A stretch of DNA of 64,000 nt, from NCBI GenBank assembly GCA_003003925.1, contig PVWP01000006.1, positions 124,001 through 188,000 on the forward strand, read 5' to 3'. The position numbers and the translations under genes are program-made. Source of the DNA: Aphanothece cf. minutissima CCALA 015 (lineage in GTDB: Bacteria; Cyanobacteriota; Cyanobacteriia; PCC-6307; Cyanobiaceae). Below, piece after piece: positions 50,283 to 59,353 of the stretch (position 1 is the first letter of the stretch; each line of letters begins with the position of its first letter). Under the pieces are notes generated by a model, which ran no database searches, was not told the DNA's origin, and worked only from the letters and a program-made list of their open reading frames with translations.

Positions 50283-50380
50283 GGCCGTTGCTGGGGCAGG
50301 GGGATCAATAAGTCCTGTGTCACCCCCTCGCGCAGGCGCCGGCCCTCGCCCTAGCACCTTGGGCACCAACCCCCCGCGCG

Positions 50381-51946
50381 ATGGGCTTCTTCGTCCAGCT
50401 CACCGACGCCATCGCCGCCCGTCAGTCGCTGCTGGTCACCGGCCTCGATCCCAACCCGGAGATGCTGCAGGCCTGGGCCCATCGCCGCGGCATGGGCGGC
50501 CGCTCGTTTCTCTCCCAGGCCCGCCACTGGATCAAGGCGGTGGTGGAGGCCACCGCCGACCACGTCTGCGCCTACAAGCCCAGCCTGGGCTTCTACCAGG
50601 CCCTCGGCCCGGTGGGACTGGAACTGCTGCGGGAGGTGCGGGAGCTGGTGCCGCTCGACATCCCCCTGATCATCGACACCAAGCACGGGGACCTGAACAG
50701 CTCTTCGGCGCTGGCCCACTACCTGTTCCGTGAACTCGGCGCCGATGGCGTCACCCTCTCCCCCCTGGCCGGCCAGGACATCGCCGCACCGTTCCTGCTG
50801 TATCCCGACAAGGCGGTGGTGATCACCTGCCACAGTTCCAACGCCGCCGCCCGGGTGCTGCAGCACCACCCCGACGAGAGCGATCCCCTCTACCTGCGCA
50901 TCGTGCGGGAATGCCAGCTCTGGGCCACCCCCGACCAGCTGCTGCTGGAGGTGGGCACCAGTGACCCGGCGATCCTGGCCCGGGTGCGCCAGGAGGCCCC
51001 GGAACGGTTCCTGATCCTGCGCAGCCTCTGGGGCGAGGAGGATCGCCTCGACGCTCTGCTGGAGGCCGGGTTGAGTCCGGCCGCCGACGGGCTGCTGATG
51101 CCCCTGCCCCAGAACCTGCTGGTGGAGGACGACATCGCCGTTCGCGCCGCCGCCCTCAAGCAGCGGATCAGTGAGCGCCGGGACCGCTGGCTGGAGGGGC
51201 GGGCACCGGACCAGGGCGAGACCTGCAGCCTGTGGCTGCCGGAGCGTCGCCCGGACGGCAGCGCAGGGACCGGGGCCGGGGCCGGGGCGGACGGCGAGGG
51301 CTCCGGCGACCCCATGGCCAGCCTGATCCTCGATCTATTTGACATCGGCTGCCTGCTGTTCGGCGACTACGTGCAGGCCTCCGGCGCCGTCTTCAACTAC
51401 TACGTGGACCTGCGCCAGATCATTTCCGATCCCAACCTGTTCCACCGGGTGCTGCATGCCTACGCCGGCCAGCTCGGCGAACTGGTCTTCGACCGCATCG
51501 CCGGCATCCCCTACGGCTCCCTGCCCACCGCCACCGGGCTGTCGCTGCAGCTGCACAAGCCCCTGCTCTACCCCCGCAAGGAGGTGAAGGCCCACGGGGC
51601 CCGCCGCCTGATCGAAGGCGATTTCGAGGAGGGCGACCGGGTGGTGGTGGTGGACGACATCCTGATCACCGGCACCAGCGTGCTCGAGGGAATCGCCAAG
51701 CTGGAAAGCTCCGGCCTGGAGGTGGAGGACGTGGTGGTGTTCATCGACCACGGCGGCCGGGCCGACACCAGCGCCCGCCAGCGGCTCACCCGGGCGGGCT
51801 ACCGCTGCCATGCCGTGCTCGACATCGCCCGCATCACCGCCGTGCTGCATGCGGCCGGGCGGCTCAGCGATGACCAGGCCGCCACCCTCGGCCATGGCCC
51901 TCCGGCCCGGACCCCAGGCGTCGAGGGGATACTGGCCAGCTCGTAG
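50381..51946 (+). CDS. pyrF-pyrE: Bifunctional orotidine 5'-phosphate decarboxylase / orotate phosphoribosyltransferase (PyrF-PyrE fusion)
   Basis: Carries the last two steps of UMP synthesis on one chain of 521 residues. Residues 1-285 are a PyrF of the short "sub2" type with the catalytic IDTKHGDLNSS (DxKxxD, near 100). A glycine/alanine-rich linker (about 286-310) follows. Residues 315-505 are PyrE with the PRPP loop VVVVDDILITGTS (near 422). This order is the reverse of animal UMP synthase. Both sites look intact, so both activities are expected. A separate pyrF or pyrE elsewhere would be redundant. Confidence 0.93.
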   Translation: MGFFVQLTDAIAARQSLLVTGLDPNPEMLQAWAHRRGMGGRSFLSQARHWIKAVVEATADHVCAYKPSLGFYQALGPVGLELLREVRELVPLDIPLIIDTKHGDLNSSSALAHYLFRELGADGVTLSPLAGQDIAAPFLLYPDKAVVITCHSSNAAARVLQHHPDESDPLYLRIVRECQLWATPDQLLLEVGTSDPAILARVRQEAPERFLILRSLWGEEDRLDALLEAGLSPAADGLLMPLPQNLLVEDDIAVRAAALKQRISERRDRWLEGRAPDQGETCSLWLPERRPDGSAGTGAGAGADGEGSGDPMASLILDLFDIGCLLFGDYVQASGAVFNYYVDLRQIISDPNLFHRVLHAYAGQLGELVFDRIAGIPYGSLPTATGLSLQLHKPLLYPRKEVKAHGARRLIEGDFEEGDRVVVVDDILITGTSVLEGIAKLESSGLEVEDVVVFIDHGGRADTSARQRLTRAGYRCHAVLDIARITAVLHAAGRLSDDQAATLGHGPPARTPGVEGILASS

Positions 51947-51989
51947 AGTGGCCGGGCACCCCTGCAAAACCCGGGTGCCCCCTTCCGCC

Positions 51990-52211
51990 ATGCCCCAGGT
52001 CCAGGGTCAGCCCCCCACGATCGGCGAGCTTGAGGCGAAATACTCCCTGTACTGCAAGGCGATGCGGCTGCTGCTCAAGGAGGGCCGGACGATGGAGGCG
52101 ATCCAGCGCACGGTCTGCTGGAGCCGGCTGGAGCAACTGCACATCTGCCTGCCGAGCCGCTACAAGTCGCCGGACTACCTCTATGCCGTTCTGAAGCGCG
52201 ACCTGCGCTGA
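51990..52211 (+). CDS. DUF3136 family small protein
   Basis: 73 residues from the ATG at 51990, fully helical in appearance. The sequence blocks TIGELEAKYSLYCKAMRLLL, QRTVCWSRLEQLHICLP and RYKSPDYLYAVLKRDL match a small family found only in picocyanobacteria as far as I recall. Function is unknown. Two conserved cysteines could be redox or metal sites. It lies 43 bases after the PyrF-PyrE gene and 69 before the RND transporter. Confidence 0.75.
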   Translation: MPQVQGQPPTIGELEAKYSLYCKAMRLLLKEGRTMEAIQRTVCWSRLEQLHICLPSRYKSPDYLYAVLKRDLR

Positions 52212-52280
52212 TCGCGGGGCGCCCCCCGCTCCTGCCAGGATCAGTCGGCGATCAGGGTCGGTGCCCACCCAGGCGTTTCC

Positions 52281-55200
52281 GTGAAGTCGATCTCCGACCC
52301 CTTCCTGCGCCGGCCCGTGCTGACGCTGGTGCTGAGCCTGCTGGTGCTCCTCGGCGGCCTGATCAGCCTGCCCGGCCTCAAGGTCGAGAACCTGCCTCCG
52401 ATCGCCCCGGGCCGGGTGTCGGTGAGCGCCAGCTACCCGGGCGCCAGTCCGGAGGTGATCGAGCAGGGGGTGACCACGCTGCTGGAGAAACAGTTCAACG
52501 GCCTGGAGCGGCTGGATTCGATCCGTTCCACCAGCTCGGCCAACGGCAGCAGCATCTCCCTCGGCTTCGAGGGCGGCAACCCCGAGATCAACCAGATCAA
52601 CACCCAGAACGAGGCGGCGGTGGTGAGCCGCCAGCTGCCCGCCCAGGTGGCGCGCTTCGGGGTGCAGGTGCGGCGCACCTCCGATGACCTGCTGATGGTG
52701 CTGAGCTTCAGTGCCAGCCGGGACCGTTACGACGACACCTTCCTGAGCGGCTGGGTGGACCAGGTGATCCGCGACCGGCTGCAGCGGGTGCCCGGCGTCG
52801 GCGAGGTGCGGCTGTTCGGGGGCAGTTCGCTCGCCTTCCGGCTGTGGCTGGATCCGCTGCGCCTGGAGGAGCGCAATCTGACCATCAGCGAGGTGCGTGA
52901 TGCCCTCGAGGAGCAGAACGTGCTGGCCGCCCTCGGCCAGGCCGGGGTGGCCCCCTCCCCCGACGACCAGCTCGTCACCCTGCCGCTGCGCATGGAGGGA
53001 CGGCTGCGCACCGCCCAGGAGTTCGAGTCCCTGGTGGTCGACCGCAGCGCCAACGGGGGCGTCACCCTGCTGAAGGATGTGGGCCGGGTCAGCCTGGGCA
53101 GCGAGAACTACGAATCGATCGCCACCGACCTGGGCGGCAAGACGGCGGTGGCCGTGGGGATCTTCCAGCGGGACGGCAGCAACGCCCTGGAGGTGAGCCA
53201 GGGCATTGACCAGGCCCTCAAGGAGCTGGGGCCCCGCTTTCCGCCGGGGGTGGATCTCCAGGTGATCGTCGACGAGGCGGCCTCGATCCGCACCAGCATC
53301 GACCGGACCACGGCGAGCCTGCGGGAGGCGGTGCTGCTGGTGTTCCTGGTGCTGCTGCTGGGGCTGGGGAACAGCCGCCTGGCCCTGATCAGCGCCTCGG
53401 CGGTGCCGGTGGCCCTGATCGGTTCACTGGCCGTGCTCCGGCTCAGTGGCGATTCGATCAACACCCTCACCCTGTTCGGCATGGTGCTGGCCAGCGGACT
53501 GGTGGTGGACGACGCCATCGTGGTCAGCGAGGACATCGGCCGCCGTCTGGAGAACGGTCGCCCGCCCCTGGAGGCCGCCCGCGAAGCCATGGCGGAACTG
53601 GGGGGCGCCGTGATCGCCACCTCCCTGGTACTGATCGTGGTGTTCCTGCCGGTGCTCACCCTGGGGGGCAGCCTGGGCCGTCTCTACGCCCCCATCGCCC
53701 TGACGATCGGCGGCACGATCGTGTTCTCCACCTTCAACGCCCTCACCTTCACCCCGGTGGCCGCCAGCCGGCTGCTCCATGCCGATCGCCGGGAGCCGGC
53801 CTGGCTGCTGCGCTGGATCGATCCGCCCCGCCGGGCCCTCGAGCGTCTGGAGCGCCCCTACGACCGACTGCTCAGCCGCGTTCTGGGCTGGCGGCGTCGC
53901 GTGGTGGCCGGCCTGCTGGTCGGTCTGCTGCTGACGGGCCTGGCGTTCGAGCAGCGGCCCAAGGCCTTCATCCCCCAGGAGGACAGCGGCCAGCTGCGGG
54001 GTGTGGTGCTGCTCCAGGACGGCATCGCCCTGCCCCGCACCCAGCAGGTGATGGAGCAGGTGCGGGAGGTGATGGACCAGGAGCCCCTGATCCGCTTCGC
54101 CAACTTCTATGCCGGCCGCTCCTTCGGCGACAGTTCCCCCAACAAGGGGATCTTCTTTCTGCGGCTCAAGCCGATCGAGGAGCGCCCCGGGGCCGACCAG
54201 AGCGCCGCCGCGGTGGCCGAACGGCTGAACCGGCGCCTGCGCCAGAGGATCAGCGATGCCACGGTGATCGTCAGCGAATCCCCCACCGTGCGGGGCTTCA
54301 GCAGTGAGAGCGGCCTGGAGTTCGACCTGCTCGACACCAGCGGCGGCCGCCTCAGCCTCGGCGAGTTCCAGCAGGAGGCGGAGGCCTTCATCGCCGCGGC
54401 CCGGCAGACGGGCGCCTTCGAGCAGGTGGGCACCCGCTTCAGTGCCGACGCCCCCCTGCTGCGGCTCATCCCCGACCGGCTGCGCATGGCCTCGCTCCAG
54501 GTCGATCTCGATGAACTGGTGAGCGTGCTCGGGGCCAGCTTCGGCAGCGACTACGTCAACGACAGCTTCGAAGGCGACCAGGTGCGCAAGGTGATCGTCC
54601 AGCTCGAGGGCGAGGCCCGGCGGGATGCCGATGACGTGCTGGCCCTGCAGGTGCGCAACCGCACCGGCCAGCTGATCCCCCTGGCCCAGATCGTGCAGGT
54701 GGAAGCCGGCACCGGCCCCACGACGATCAACCACACCCGCCTGGTGCGCTCGATCAGCATCCGGGCCCAGCCGGGCCCGGGGGTGAGCAGCGGCCAGGCC
54801 ATCGCCCTGCTGGAGCAGCTGCAGCGCGACCGGGCCAGCACGGCCACCGACCTGGAATGGGCGGGTCTGGCCAGGGAGGAGGCCAGGGCCGGAGGCGGCA
54901 ATCTGCAGGTGTTCGCCCTGGCGGTGCTGGTGATGCTGCTGGTGCTGGCCGGCCTCTACGAGAACTTCGCCGATCCCTTCATCATCCTGGCGACGGTGCC
55001 GATGGGGGTGCTCGGCGGGGTGCTGGGTCTGGCCCTGCGGGGCCTGCCCCTGGACGTCTACGGCCAGATGGGCCTCCTGGTGCTGGTGGCCCTGGCGGCG
55101 AAGAACGCCATCCTGATCGTCGAATTCGCCAACCAGCGGCTGGCGGAGGGGATGCCCCTCGATGAGGCCGTCCACGGCGCCGCCGTCGCCCGTCTGCGGC

Positions 55201-55424
55201 CGATCCTGCTCACCGCCTTCTCCTCCCTGGCGGGCTTCCTGCCCCTGCTGTTCGCCACCGGCGCCGGGTCGGCCAGCCGCATCAGCATCGGCACAGTGGT
55301 GTTCTTCGGGCTGCTGGTGGCGACCGTCCTCACCCTGTTCCTGGTGCCCACCCTCTACCGGATCGTCAAGGGATGGGAGCTCAGTCTGGGCGGCGGCCAT
55401 GGCCGCCAGGCCGAACAGGCCTAG
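52281..55424 (+). CDS. RND family inner-membrane efflux transporter (HAE1/AcrB-like)
   Basis: 1047 residues with twelve membrane segments and two large periplasmic loops, the size of AcrB. The proton relay is present: D410-D411 (GLVVDDAIVV) in TM4 and K941 (AAKNAILIVEF) in TM10. No membrane fusion or outer membrane partner lies beside it, unlike most RND operons, so it must use distant partners or work alone on lipids or pigments. A GTG start. Its TAG shares the palindrome CTAG with the stop of the convergent TraB gene. Confidence 0.92.
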   Translation: MKSISDPFLRRPVLTLVLSLLVLLGGLISLPGLKVENLPPIAPGRVSVSASYPGASPEVIEQGVTTLLEKQFNGLERLDSIRSTSSANGSSISLGFEGGNPEINQINTQNEAAVVSRQLPAQVARFGVQVRRTSDDLLMVLSFSASRDRYDDTFLSGWVDQVIRDRLQRVPGVGEVRLFGGSSLAFRLWLDPLRLEERNLTISEVRDALEEQNVLAALGQAGVAPSPDDQLVTLPLRMEGRLRTAQEFESLVVDRSANGGVTLLKDVGRVSLGSENYESIATDLGGKTAVAVGIFQRDGSNALEVSQGIDQALKELGPRFPPGVDLQVIVDEAASIRTSIDRTTASLREAVLLVFLVLLLGLGNSRLALISASAVPVALIGSLAVLRLSGDSINTLTLFGMVLASGLVVDDAIVVSEDIGRRLENGRPPLEAAREAMAELGGAVIATSLVLIVVFLPVLTLGGSLGRLYAPIALTIGGTIVFSTFNALTFTPVAASRLLHADRREPAWLLRWIDPPRRALERLERPYDRLLSRVLGWRRRVVAGLLVGLLLTGLAFEQRPKAFIPQEDSGQLRGVVLLQDGIALPRTQQVMEQVREVMDQEPLIRFANFYAGRSFGDSSPNKGIFFLRLKPIEERPGADQSAAAVAERLNRRLRQRISDATVIVSESPTVRGFSSESGLEFDLLDTSGGRLSLGEFQQEAEAFIAAARQTGAFEQVGTRFSADAPLLRLIPDRLRMASLQVDLDELVSVLGASFGSDYVNDSFEGDQVRKVIVQLEGEARRDADDVLALQVRNRTGQLIPLAQIVQVEAGTGPTTINHTRLVRSISIRAQPGPGVSSGQAIALLEQLQRDRASTATDLEWAGLAREEARAGGGNLQVFALAVLVMLLVLAGLYENFADPFIILATVPMGVLGGVLGLALRGLPLDVYGQMGLLVLVALAAKNAILIVEFANQRLAEGMPLDEAVHGAAVARLRPILLTAFSSLAGFLPLLFATGAGSASRISIGTVVFFGLLVATVLTLFLVPTLYRIVKGWELSLGGGHGRQAEQA

Positions 55425-56416
55425 GGCTCCGGTCGCCACCCCCCGTCCACGAAGCGCTCCGGCTTCAGCCCCTGCTGCCGCAGCAGGGCGATCAGCCCCC
55501 GGTCCCCCAGCAGGTGCATCAGCCCCAGCACCACCAGGGTGTCGTCGGGGCGCCGCAGGAACCCCCGCACCGGAGCCACCCAGGCCATGTTGCGCCGGAC
55601 CACCAGCCGCTCGAGGAGATCGGGACGCTGGCGGTAGTCGTCGAGCAGCAGGGCCTCGAGACGGGGCAGGTCACCGGCCCGCCAGGCCCCCTCGAGGGCG
55701 TCCAGCCGGGGGCCGAGGCCGTCCAGCTCCTTCAGGGTCACCTCCAGCAGTTGCACCTGGTCGGTCCGGGGCAGCCCGTCGAACAGCTCGAACTGCTCGG
55801 CCGGGGTCTCCAGGCCGTCGATGGGCTTGCGGTCGGCGGCGGCCCTGGCCTGGAGCTGGCCCTCCACCCCGCTGCCGGGGCTGTAGCCCTGCTGCAGGAA
55901 CGCAGCGGAGGCGAGCAGCAGGGCCAGGGCCCAGGGCTCGAAACGATCGATCGCCGCCTCGGGCAGGCCCAGGCCCGCCAGGCGCGGCTGCAGGGTCCGC
56001 CAGGTGGCCGGCGGCAGGCCATCGCGCAGGGAGCGGCCGTCGGGATCAATGGCCCGCGCCACCAGCTCACCGGCCAGGGCCGCCGGGCTGAGGGCGTCCA
56101 TGTCGAGCTCCATGGCCAGCCGCTCCGCCTCCCCGTAGGCCAGGCCGTAGGACGCAGGGAGCCCGGCCCGGTCGCGGCGCAGCTGGTGCAGGGAGCCGGC
56201 GATGAAGACGGTGCCGGCGCCGTCCCGCAGCCTCCAGAGGGTGCCGACCTCCGCCGCCCCCTCTGGCATGGCCGCCCCCGCTGGCATGGCCGCCCCCTCT
56301 GGCATGGCCGCCAACCCGGGAACGGCAGCCAGGATGAGGGCCGCCAGGGCCAGGGCACGACGCCGCACCGACCGGAGCCTCGACGGGCGCAGGGGAGGCG
56401 GCATCGGTGGCGGCAT
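55421..56416 (-). CDS. TraB/GumN family protein, secreted
   Basis: 331 residues, start ATG 56416 or 56404. A signal peptide (LALAALILAAVPGLAAM) precedes an 18-base repeat-encoded low-complexity stretch. The TraB/GumN (TiKi/ChaN-like) fold is seen in VFIAGSLHQLRR near the start and VVLGLMHLLGDRGLIALL near the end, with glutamates between (ERLAMELDMDAL). Such proteins are thought to be metal-dependent hydrolases or proteases; function here is unknown. Its stop overlaps the RND stop. Confidence 0.85.
   Translation of the reverse strand: MPPPMPPPLRPSRLRSVRRRALALAALILAAVPGLAAMPEGAAMPAGAAMPEGAAEVGTLWRLRDGAGTVFIAGSLHQLRRDRAGLPASYGLAYGEAERLAMELDMDALSPAALAGELVARAIDPDGRSLRDGLPPATWRTLQPRLAGLGLPEAAIDRFEPWALALLLASAAFLQQGYSPGSGVEGQLQARAAADRKPIDGLETPAEQFELFDGLPRTDQVQLLEVTLKELDGLGPRLDALEGAWRAGDLPRLEALLLDDYRQRPDLLERLVVRRNMAWVAPVRGFLRRPDDTLVVLGLMHLLGDRGLIALLRQQGLKPERFVDGGWRPEP
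56254..56307. repeat. 18-base tandem repeat, three copies, in the TraB/GumN gene
   Basis: CCGCCCCCTCTGGCATGG stands three times (56254, 56272, 56290), the middle copy with one change. It encodes the repeated phrase MPEGAA/MPAGAA just after the signal peptide, and is likely to vary in number between strains. Confidence 0.8.
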
Positions 56417-56497
56417 CCACGGAGCCTTTGACGCTAGCGACGCCGCTTCGGCCGACCCCGGGCTGGCCATGCTGAAGGTGGCCCCCGCTTCCGGTCC

Positions 56498-59353
56498 GTG
56501 CTGCTCGCCGCCTCCCAGCCGATCTGGTCCCTGCCGCTGGAAGGCGTCCACCAGGCCCTGCAGACCACACCGGAGGGCCTCGGCAGCGCAGAGGCCGAAC
56601 GGCGCCTGGCCCATTTCGGCCCCAACCGCCTCCCGCCCGCCAGGCGCCGGCCCCTGGCCCTGCGCTTCCTGGACCAGATGGTCCACTTCATGGCCCTGCT
56701 GCTGTGGATCGCTGGAGGCCTGGCCTTCGCCGCCGGCACCCCCCAGCTGGGCTGGGCCATCTGGGCGGTGGTGCTGATCAACGGCGTCTTCTCCTTCTGG
56801 CAGGAGTTCCAGGCGGAGCGCACCCTGGCGGCGCTCACCCGCGCCCTGCCCAGCCAGGTGCAGGTGTGGCGCGACGGGCAGCTGGGCTTTCTGGCGGCGG
56901 AGGCGCTGGTGGCGGGAGACCGTGTCCGGCTCGAGGAGGGGGATCGGGTACCGGCCGACTGTCGGCTGAGCGAGGCCCATGGGCTCTATCTGGATCTGTC
57001 GGTGCTCACCGGCGAATCCCTGCCGGTGGCGCGCCGGAGCGGGGCCATCGAAGGCAGCCAGCGGCAGGCGAAGGTCAGCACCGGTGAGCAGGCCAACCTG
57101 GTGATGGCCGGCAGCACCGTGGCCTCGGGACGGGGGGAGGCGTTCGTCTATGCCACGGGCGCTGAGACGGAATTCGGGCAGGTGGCCCGGCTGGCGGCCG
57201 GCACCACGCGCGGCGCCAGCACCCTGGAGCTGCAGGTGAGCCGGATCGTGCAGACGATCTGCACCATCGCCGTGACCATGGGGGTGGTCGCGTTCGGCCT
57301 CAGCGTCCTCCTCGTCGGGATGGCCCCGCTGGAGAGCGTGGTGTTCGCCACGGGGATCATCGTGGCCAACGTGCCCGAAGGGCTGCTGCCCACCGTCACC
57401 CTGGCCCTGGCCATGGCGGTGCAGCGCATGGCGAGCCGCCAGGCCCTGGTTCGCCGCCTCTCGGCGGTGGAGGCCCTCGGCTCGGTGAGTGTGATCTGCT
57501 CCGACAAGACGGGCACGCTCACCGGCAACCGCATGGCGGTGGAGAGCACCTGGCTGCCGTTGCCCGCCGGGGGGCTGGAGCGGCTGCTGTTGCGCGCCGC
57601 CTCCCTGTGCTCCAACGCCCGCCTCGAGGTGGCGGTGGCTGGGGCTGGTGGCGCCGCCCAGCCGCGGCTGGGGGTGGGGGATCCCACCGAAACAGCGATG
57701 CTGGTGGCCGCCGCGGAAGCCGGGCTGATGCCGGAGGCGCTGCCGGACCGGCATCCACGGCGCCGGGAGATTCCCTTCGATTCCCTGCGCCGCCGCATGA
57801 CCGTGCTGGTGGACTGGAGCGACCATGCCGACGATCTGCCGATCGTCACGGGGGGGGTCCTGTTGATCACCAAGGGGGCCCCCCTGGAAGTGCTGGCGCA
57901 CTGCACCAGCTGGCTGTCCTCAAGTGGCGACGCCCCCTTGCCCGCCGAGCTGCGCCAGCAGGTGGTGGCCGCCAACGATGGGCTGGCCGCCAGGGGCTTC
58001 CGCGTCATCGCCGTGGCGCTCCGCCGCGGCGACGGGGCCTGCGGCGACGCTCCGGCGGAGGCCCTGGAGAGCGGCCAGATGTTCCTCGGCCTGCTGGGTC
58101 TCTACGACCCACCGCGGCCGGAGGTGCCCGAGGCGATCCGCCGGTGCCGCGAAGCCGGCATCAAGGTGACGATGGTCACCGGCGACTACGGCCTCACGGC
58201 CCAGGCGATCGCCCAGCAGATCGGTCTGCTCGATCCCCCCGGGTCCCCGGGCCGGTCGACGGCGCAGCAGCAGGCGAGCGCCGACCCGGTGCGGGTGATC
58301 GAGGGCTCCACCCTGGCCCAGATCAGCGACGTGCAGCTGCGCCAGCTGCTCAAGTACCGCCGCCGGCTGGTGTTCGCCCGCATGGCACCGGAGCAGAAAC
58401 TGCGGCTGGTGCAGGCCTACCGCGCCCTCGGCGAGGTGGTGGCCGTCACCGGCGATGGCGTCAACGACGCGCCGGCCCTGCGCGCCGCCGATGTGGGGCT
58501 GGCGATGGGGATCAGCGGCACGGATGTGGCCCGTGAAGCCGCCGACATCGTCCTGCTCGACGACAACTTCGCCACGATCGTGGAGGCTGTCCGCTACGGC
58601 CGGTCGGTGGTGACCAACATCGGCCGCTTCATCACCTACGTGCTGGCCTCGAACGTGCCGGAGGTGCTGCCCTTCCTGGCGATGGTGATCGCCGGCATTC
58701 CCGCCGCCCTGACGGTGCTGCAGATCCTGGCCGTCGACCTGGGCACCGACCTGTTGCCGGCCCTGGGCCTGGGGGCCGATCCACCCGAGGCGGGGGTGAT
58801 GCGCCTGCCCCCGCGCCCCAGGGGCCTGCCCCTGCTCAACCGGGCCGTGATGGTGCGCGCCTATCTGGTGCTGGGGCTGGTGGAGGGCCTGGTGGCCATG
58901 GCGGGCTATCTGCTGACCTGGCAGGCCAACGGCGTGGGCTGGAGCCAGCTGCGGCTCCTGGCCCCCCAGCTGCTGCACCACACGGCCGACGCCGGCGTGG
59001 TGGCGATCCAGCAGCAGGCCACCACCGTCACCTTCTGTCTGATCGTGGCCGGCCAGATGGGCACCCTGCTGGCCTGCCGCAGCGAACGTCGTCCCGCCTG
59101 GGCCATGCTCGCCATCCCCAATCCGATGCTCTGGCTGGGGCTGATCAGCGAGCCGCTGCTGGCCAGTGCCCTGGTGCTGCTGGCTCCGGTGGCGGCGGTG
59201 TTCGGGATGCGACCCTTCCCGATGGCCTGGCTGGGGCCGATGGCCCTGGCTCCGCTGCTGGTGATCCTGGTGGATGCCCTCGACAAACGCTGGCGGCAGG
59301 CTGGGCAGGCGCCGCGAGGCTTCAGCAGATCCGTGGCAGCAGTTCCCCGCTGA
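56498..59353 (+). CDS. P-type cation ATPase, Na,K-ATPase-like (type IIC/D)
   Basis: 951 residues with about ten membrane segments. The phosphorylation site DKTGT is at D336, the actuator loop is VLTGESLP, and the hinge VTGDGVNDAPAL. In M4 it has IIVANVPEGLLPTVTLALA, and in M5-M6 LASNVPEVLPFLAMV and VDLGTDLLPALGLG (D747, D751), close to animal Na+,K+- and H+,K+-ATPases rather than to the bacterial Ca2+ or K+ (Kdp) type. It likely exports Na+ (or exchanges K+), inferred from these residues. GTG start; diverges from traB. Confidence 0.88.
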   Translation: MLLAASQPIWSLPLEGVHQALQTTPEGLGSAEAERRLAHFGPNRLPPARRRPLALRFLDQMVHFMALLLWIAGGLAFAAGTPQLGWAIWAVVLINGVFSFWQEFQAERTLAALTRALPSQVQVWRDGQLGFLAAEALVAGDRVRLEEGDRVPADCRLSEAHGLYLDLSVLTGESLPVARRSGAIEGSQRQAKVSTGEQANLVMAGSTVASGRGEAFVYATGAETEFGQVARLAAGTTRGASTLELQVSRIVQTICTIAVTMGVVAFGLSVLLVGMAPLESVVFATGIIVANVPEGLLPTVTLALAMAVQRMASRQALVRRLSAVEALGSVSVICSDKTGTLTGNRMAVESTWLPLPAGGLERLLLRAASLCSNARLEVAVAGAGGAAQPRLGVGDPTETAMLVAAAEAGLMPEALPDRHPRRREIPFDSLRRRMTVLVDWSDHADDLPIVTGGVLLITKGAPLEVLAHCTSWLSSSGDAPLPAELRQQVVAANDGLAARGFRVIAVALRRGDGACGDAPAEALESGQMFLGLLGLYDPPRPEVPEAIRRCREAGIKVTMVTGDYGLTAQAIAQQIGLLDPPGSPGRSTAQQQASADPVRVIEGSTLAQISDVQLRQLLKYRRRLVFARMAPEQKLRLVQAYRALGEVVAVTGDGVNDAPALRAADVGLAMGISGTDVAREAADIVLLDDNFATIVEAVRYGRSVVTNIGRFITYVLASNVPEVLPFLAMVIAGIPAALTVLQILAVDLGTDLLPALGLGADPPEAGVMRLPPRPRGLPLLNRAVMVRAYLVLGLVEGLVAMAGYLLTWQANGVGWSQLRLLAPQLLHHTADAGVVAIQQQATTVTFCLIVAGQMGTLLACRSERRPAWAMLAIPNPMLWLGLISEPLLASALVLLAPVAAVFGMRPFPMAWLGPMALAPLLVILVDALDKRWRQAGQAPRGFSRSVAAVPR

